Part shown: one piece after another, positions 46,209-48,301 of the stretch | Numbering within the stretch: the stretch's first letter is position 1 | Layout of the letters: every line of letters starts with the position of its first letter | IMG/VR virus record: IMGVR_UViG_3300044646_001030 | Location: 1-48,301 of that record | Length of the DNA: 48,301 nucleotides | Source of the DNA: a virus | Reading direction: 5' to 3' (one strand) | Notes under the pieces: model-generated | Databases searched by the model: none | What the model was told of the DNA's origin: nothing | What the model saw: the letters and a program-made list of their open reading frames with translations, nothing else | Position numbers and translations under genes: made by a program

Positions 46209-48301
46209 GACTAGAAAGTTAAAGTACTTTTTAACCAGCCTTTTTGTAATTGGCTGGCTTTTCCTTTTTAGTCCTAATTTTGCCAATGCCAATGAGCCTC
46301 CTGCTCCTGCAGAACAAGTTGTAGTAAGCCCTGCACAACAGGCAGTAAACACAGCAATTGCAACAGCAACAACAGAAGTAGCGCAGGCAGCGCAAGCCTC
46401 AGATACAGCAACAGTAGCCATAGCCACTGCAGTTGAATCAGTAACAGCGTCTAACGCTGCCGTAGCAGCAGCAACTACGGCGGTAGCAGCAGCAACTACG
46501 GCGGTAGCAGAAGTATCAAATGTATCTTCAGCAGTAGAAGCTGCAACAACAGTTGTTCAAACAATTAATTCAACGGTAACAGCAGTTACACAGGCTGTAT
46601 CCGCAATACCAGCAACAGCCACAACCCAAACACCAGAGGTTGTAGCGGCACAAGCAGTAATAACGCAAGCCGTTACTACTGTAGATTCTGCAGTAGCCAC
46701 TGTGATAGCAACAGCAACTCCATTAATGACAGAGGCCCCAACCACCGTTGCACAAGTAGCCACAGCAATTGCAACAGAAGTTGCCCAATCAGAAACAGCC
46801 ACAGTTTTAGTTCAATCAGCACAAACAGCAATAGATACGGCCACTACAACAGTTGCTACAGCAACTACGGCAGTGGCAGCAGTAACACCTGCACGGACAG
46901 AGGCACAAACACAATTAACTCAAGCAAACGTAGCAATTAATAACGCTCAAGATGCAGTCAATGCTCTAGCGGCAACCATTGGCACTACCACAAACGTTTT
47001 ATCTAATGTAGATGATGCTGGTGTTCGAATGAACCTTCCATTTAATTTACAGATGGGCGGAGTCACATACAATAATGTTTTTGTAGGATCTAATGCAACA
47101 ATTACCTTTGGAGTAAACGAGGGTGCGAATTATTATTCTACGCCTAATGCACCTTCCATTTCTATAGCAGGGTATGACTGGACTACTTGGAGTAATGGAT
47201 CTGGAATTACATACTCAACAACTACCAATACACTTAGTGTTGCTTGGGACCTTAGAGTATTTCCTTTGCAAACAGCAGAAACACAAATGACTCAAGTTAG
47301 ATTTAATGCGGATGTTAACCCTTCAGATGGTGCCTGGCAGGCAGATGTAAGCGTGACTGGACCAATTCCAAATGGTGCTAGATTTAACGTAAGAGAGACT
47401 ACAAATGGTCCCGTAACAGCTATTGATAACACAAGCACGACTACGGGATTTACTGGAACAATTAGTCAAGGATCTTCATTTACTCCCACTCCTGATCCAG
47501 ACAATGCGACAGTCTTGGCAGCAATTGATACAGCAAATGCACAAATTGCTACATTAAATTCAGCAGTTACAGCTATTGTTGCAACAAATACAGCAAATAC
47601 AAATACAGTTATTGCACCGATTGCAACTGTTTCACAAAATACAATTACATCACTAAACAATGCAAGTACTGATTTAACTAATAAGATAACGGCAATTGCA
47701 ACCGTTTCTGTAGCAGTAGAAAAAGTAACTACAGCCCCTACAATAGTAGCAGCAGCTCAAACAGTAATTGATGCAGTTCCTGCACCAGCGCCCTTGCCAG
47801 CTCCTGCTCCACCTGCACCAGTTGAACCACCCATAGTCGTGCCACCTGTAGACACTACACCAGTAACTACCACACCTGTAGATACCACACCCATAGTCGT
47901 GCCACCTGTAGACACTACACCAGTAGACACTACACCAGTAGATACCACACCTGTGGAAACAGAACCAATTGACACAGAGCCTGTGGAGACAGAACCAATT
48001 GACACAGAGCCTGTGGAAACAGAACCAATTGACACAGAGCCTGTGGAAACAGAACCAATTGACACAGAGCCTGTGGAAACAGAACCAATTGACACAGAGC
48101 CTGTGACGGGATCAGAAGAAGCAGTAGAAGAATCTGTTGATGACGCATTATCTGATGGTAAAATAGATACAGAAGAAGCAGAAGATATTTTAAATGAATT
48201 AGCAAGTGATGGTGAAGTAACTGCAGAAGAAGTTCAAAACCTTGCAGATGCTTTATCTGAAGATGGAAAATTAACTAATTCAGAAAAGGAATTGATAGCA
48301 G
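46207..48301 (+). CDS. Long secreted repeat protein, 3' end beyond the window
   Basis: The frame opens at TTG 46207 with AGGAGA 7 bases upstream and stays open to the window end (698 residues seen). Residues 1-28 are a signal peptide (basic MTRKLKYF, hydrophobic core, ANA cleavage site). Residues 35-265 are Ala/Thr/Val-rich with heptad-like repeats. Residues 268-418 form a beta domain (NLPFNLQMGGVTYNNVFVG, TQVRFNADVN). Residues 520-632 are a Pro/Thr/Asp/Glu stalk built of PVDTT and PVETEPIDTE units. Residues 635-698 contain three EF-hand-like turns (SDGKID, SDGEVT, EDGKLT). It is probably exported to or beyond the host envelope. Function unknown. Confidence 0.75.
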   Translation, partial: MTRKLKYFLTSLFVIGWLFLFSPNFANANEPPAPAEQVVVSPAQQAVNTAIATATTEVAQAAQASDTATVAIATAVESVTASNAAVAAATTAVAAATTAVAEVSNVSSAVEAATTVVQTINSTVTAVTQAVSAIPATATTQTPEVVAAQAVITQAVTTVDSAVATVIATATPLMTEAPTTVAQVATAIATEVAQSETATVLVQSAQTAIDTATTTVATATTAVAAVTPARTEAQTQLTQANVAINNAQDAVNALAATIGTTTNVLSNVDDAGVRMNLPFNLQMGGVTYNNVFVGSNATITFGVNEGANYYSTPNAPSISIAGYDWTTWSNGSGITYSTTTNTLSVAWDLRVFPLQTAETQMTQVRFNADVNPSDGAWQADVSVTGPIPNGARFNVRETTNGPVTAIDNTSTTTGFTGTISQGSSFTPTPDPDNATVLAAIDTANAQIATLNSAVTAIVATNTANTNTVIAPIATVSQNTITSLNNASTDLTNKITAIATVSVAVEKVTTAPTIVAAAQTVIDAVPAPAPLPAPAPPAPVEPPIVVPPVDTTPVTTTPVDTTPIVVPPVDTTPVDTTPVDTTPVETEPIDTEPVETEPIDTEPVETEPIDTEPVETEPIDTEPVETEPIDTEPVTGSEEAVEESVDDALSDGKIDTEEAEDILNELASDGEVTAEEVQNLADALSEDGKLTNSEKELIA
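46462..46503 (+). repeat. 21-base tandem repeat, two copies
   Basis: Two identical 21-base units (GTAGCAGCAGCAACTACGGC plus G) encode two VAAATTA heptads in the Ala/Thr-rich region of the secreted protein. Confidence 0.85.
47828..47925 (+). repeat. 38-base direct repeat, period 60
   Basis: Identical 38-base copies at 47828-47865 and 47888-47925 within the proline-rich stalk; both encode PIVVPPVDTTPV. They mark a recent duplication of a 60-base segment. Confidence 0.85.
47950..48099 (+). repeat. 30-base tandem repeat, five copies
   Basis: Five consecutive 30-base units, each coding PVETEPIDTE; only one base differs (GGAAAC or GGAGAC in the second unit). The near identity suggests recent expansion and possible length variation between related phages. 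Confidence 0.92.

Noticed and set aside
47757-48095. Repetitive SVSTGSVSIG frame on the - strand
   Set aside because: It only reflects the 30-base tandem repeat of the secreted protein on the + strand.
47950-48099. CRISPR-like array
   Set aside because: The units are directly adjacent without spacers and encode a regular peptide repeat, so this is a coding tandem repeat.

Overview
The window is an AT-rich, densely packed genome segment of a tailed double-stranded DNA phage. Every gene I can support lies on the + strand, and most neighbours overlap by ATGA, TAATG or similar junctions. A tape measure gene, one tail-tube gene and no sheath point to a long-tailed siphovirus. There is no integrase, no recognisable lysis gene and no ribosomal RNA. 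GTG and TTG starts are frequent. Several -10 boxes (TATAAT) sit 6 to 8 bases before a start codon with no Shine-Dalgarno, which predicts leaderless mRNAs as are common in Actinobacteria. Together with the gene content (DnaE-type polymerase, RecA, XkdF-like protease, Hsp20, FmdB-like zinc ribbon) this suggests a phage of a low-GC, perhaps freshwater, actinobacterium. The host is an inference.

Layout. 1-8.3 kb is the head and neck module: portal (cut by the window start), an XkdF-like protease with a nested scaffold, the major capsid protein, a SAP/HeH-like protein, head-tail connector, stopper, neck protein, tail terminator, tail tube, and the tail assembly chaperone pair made by a -1 frameshift. 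8.3-27.8 kb is tail: a 2179-residue tape measure, distal tail and hub proteins, then fibres and adhesins, including one fibre with a cupredoxin-like domain and one with an 18-cysteine C-terminus, followed by small tail-associated proteins ending at a strong terminator. 27.9-41.7 kb is DNA metabolism: phosphoesterase, HTH and zinc-finger microproteins, DnaB-like helicase with a possible loader, primase, SSB, DnaE-type polymerase, MazG, RecA, nucleases, RuvC-like resolvase and a methyltransferase. 41.7-44.4 kb holds the terminase subunits and a tRNA with a CAT anticodon. 44.4-48.3 kb is an accessory island (winged-helix protein, Hsp20, thermonuclease, FmdB-like protein, long secreted repeat protein). 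Three of its transcription starts carry inverted repeats beginning right after the -10 box.

How it fits together. Helicase, primase, SSB and polymerase form a nearly complete phage replisome that probably borrows the host clamp and clamp loader. RecA, the Cas4-like and RuvC-like enzymes handle recombination and packaging intermediates. The structural genes follow the usual siphovirus order. Terminators directly behind the capsid and tail-tube genes, and promoters behind those, probably let these two abundant proteins be expressed separately. Because terminase lies near the right end and the portal at the left end, the source genome may be circular or circularly permuted, with the accessory island between terminase and portal.

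No gene-free stretch exceeds about 130 bases. All functional calls come from reading motifs; no database search was possible.
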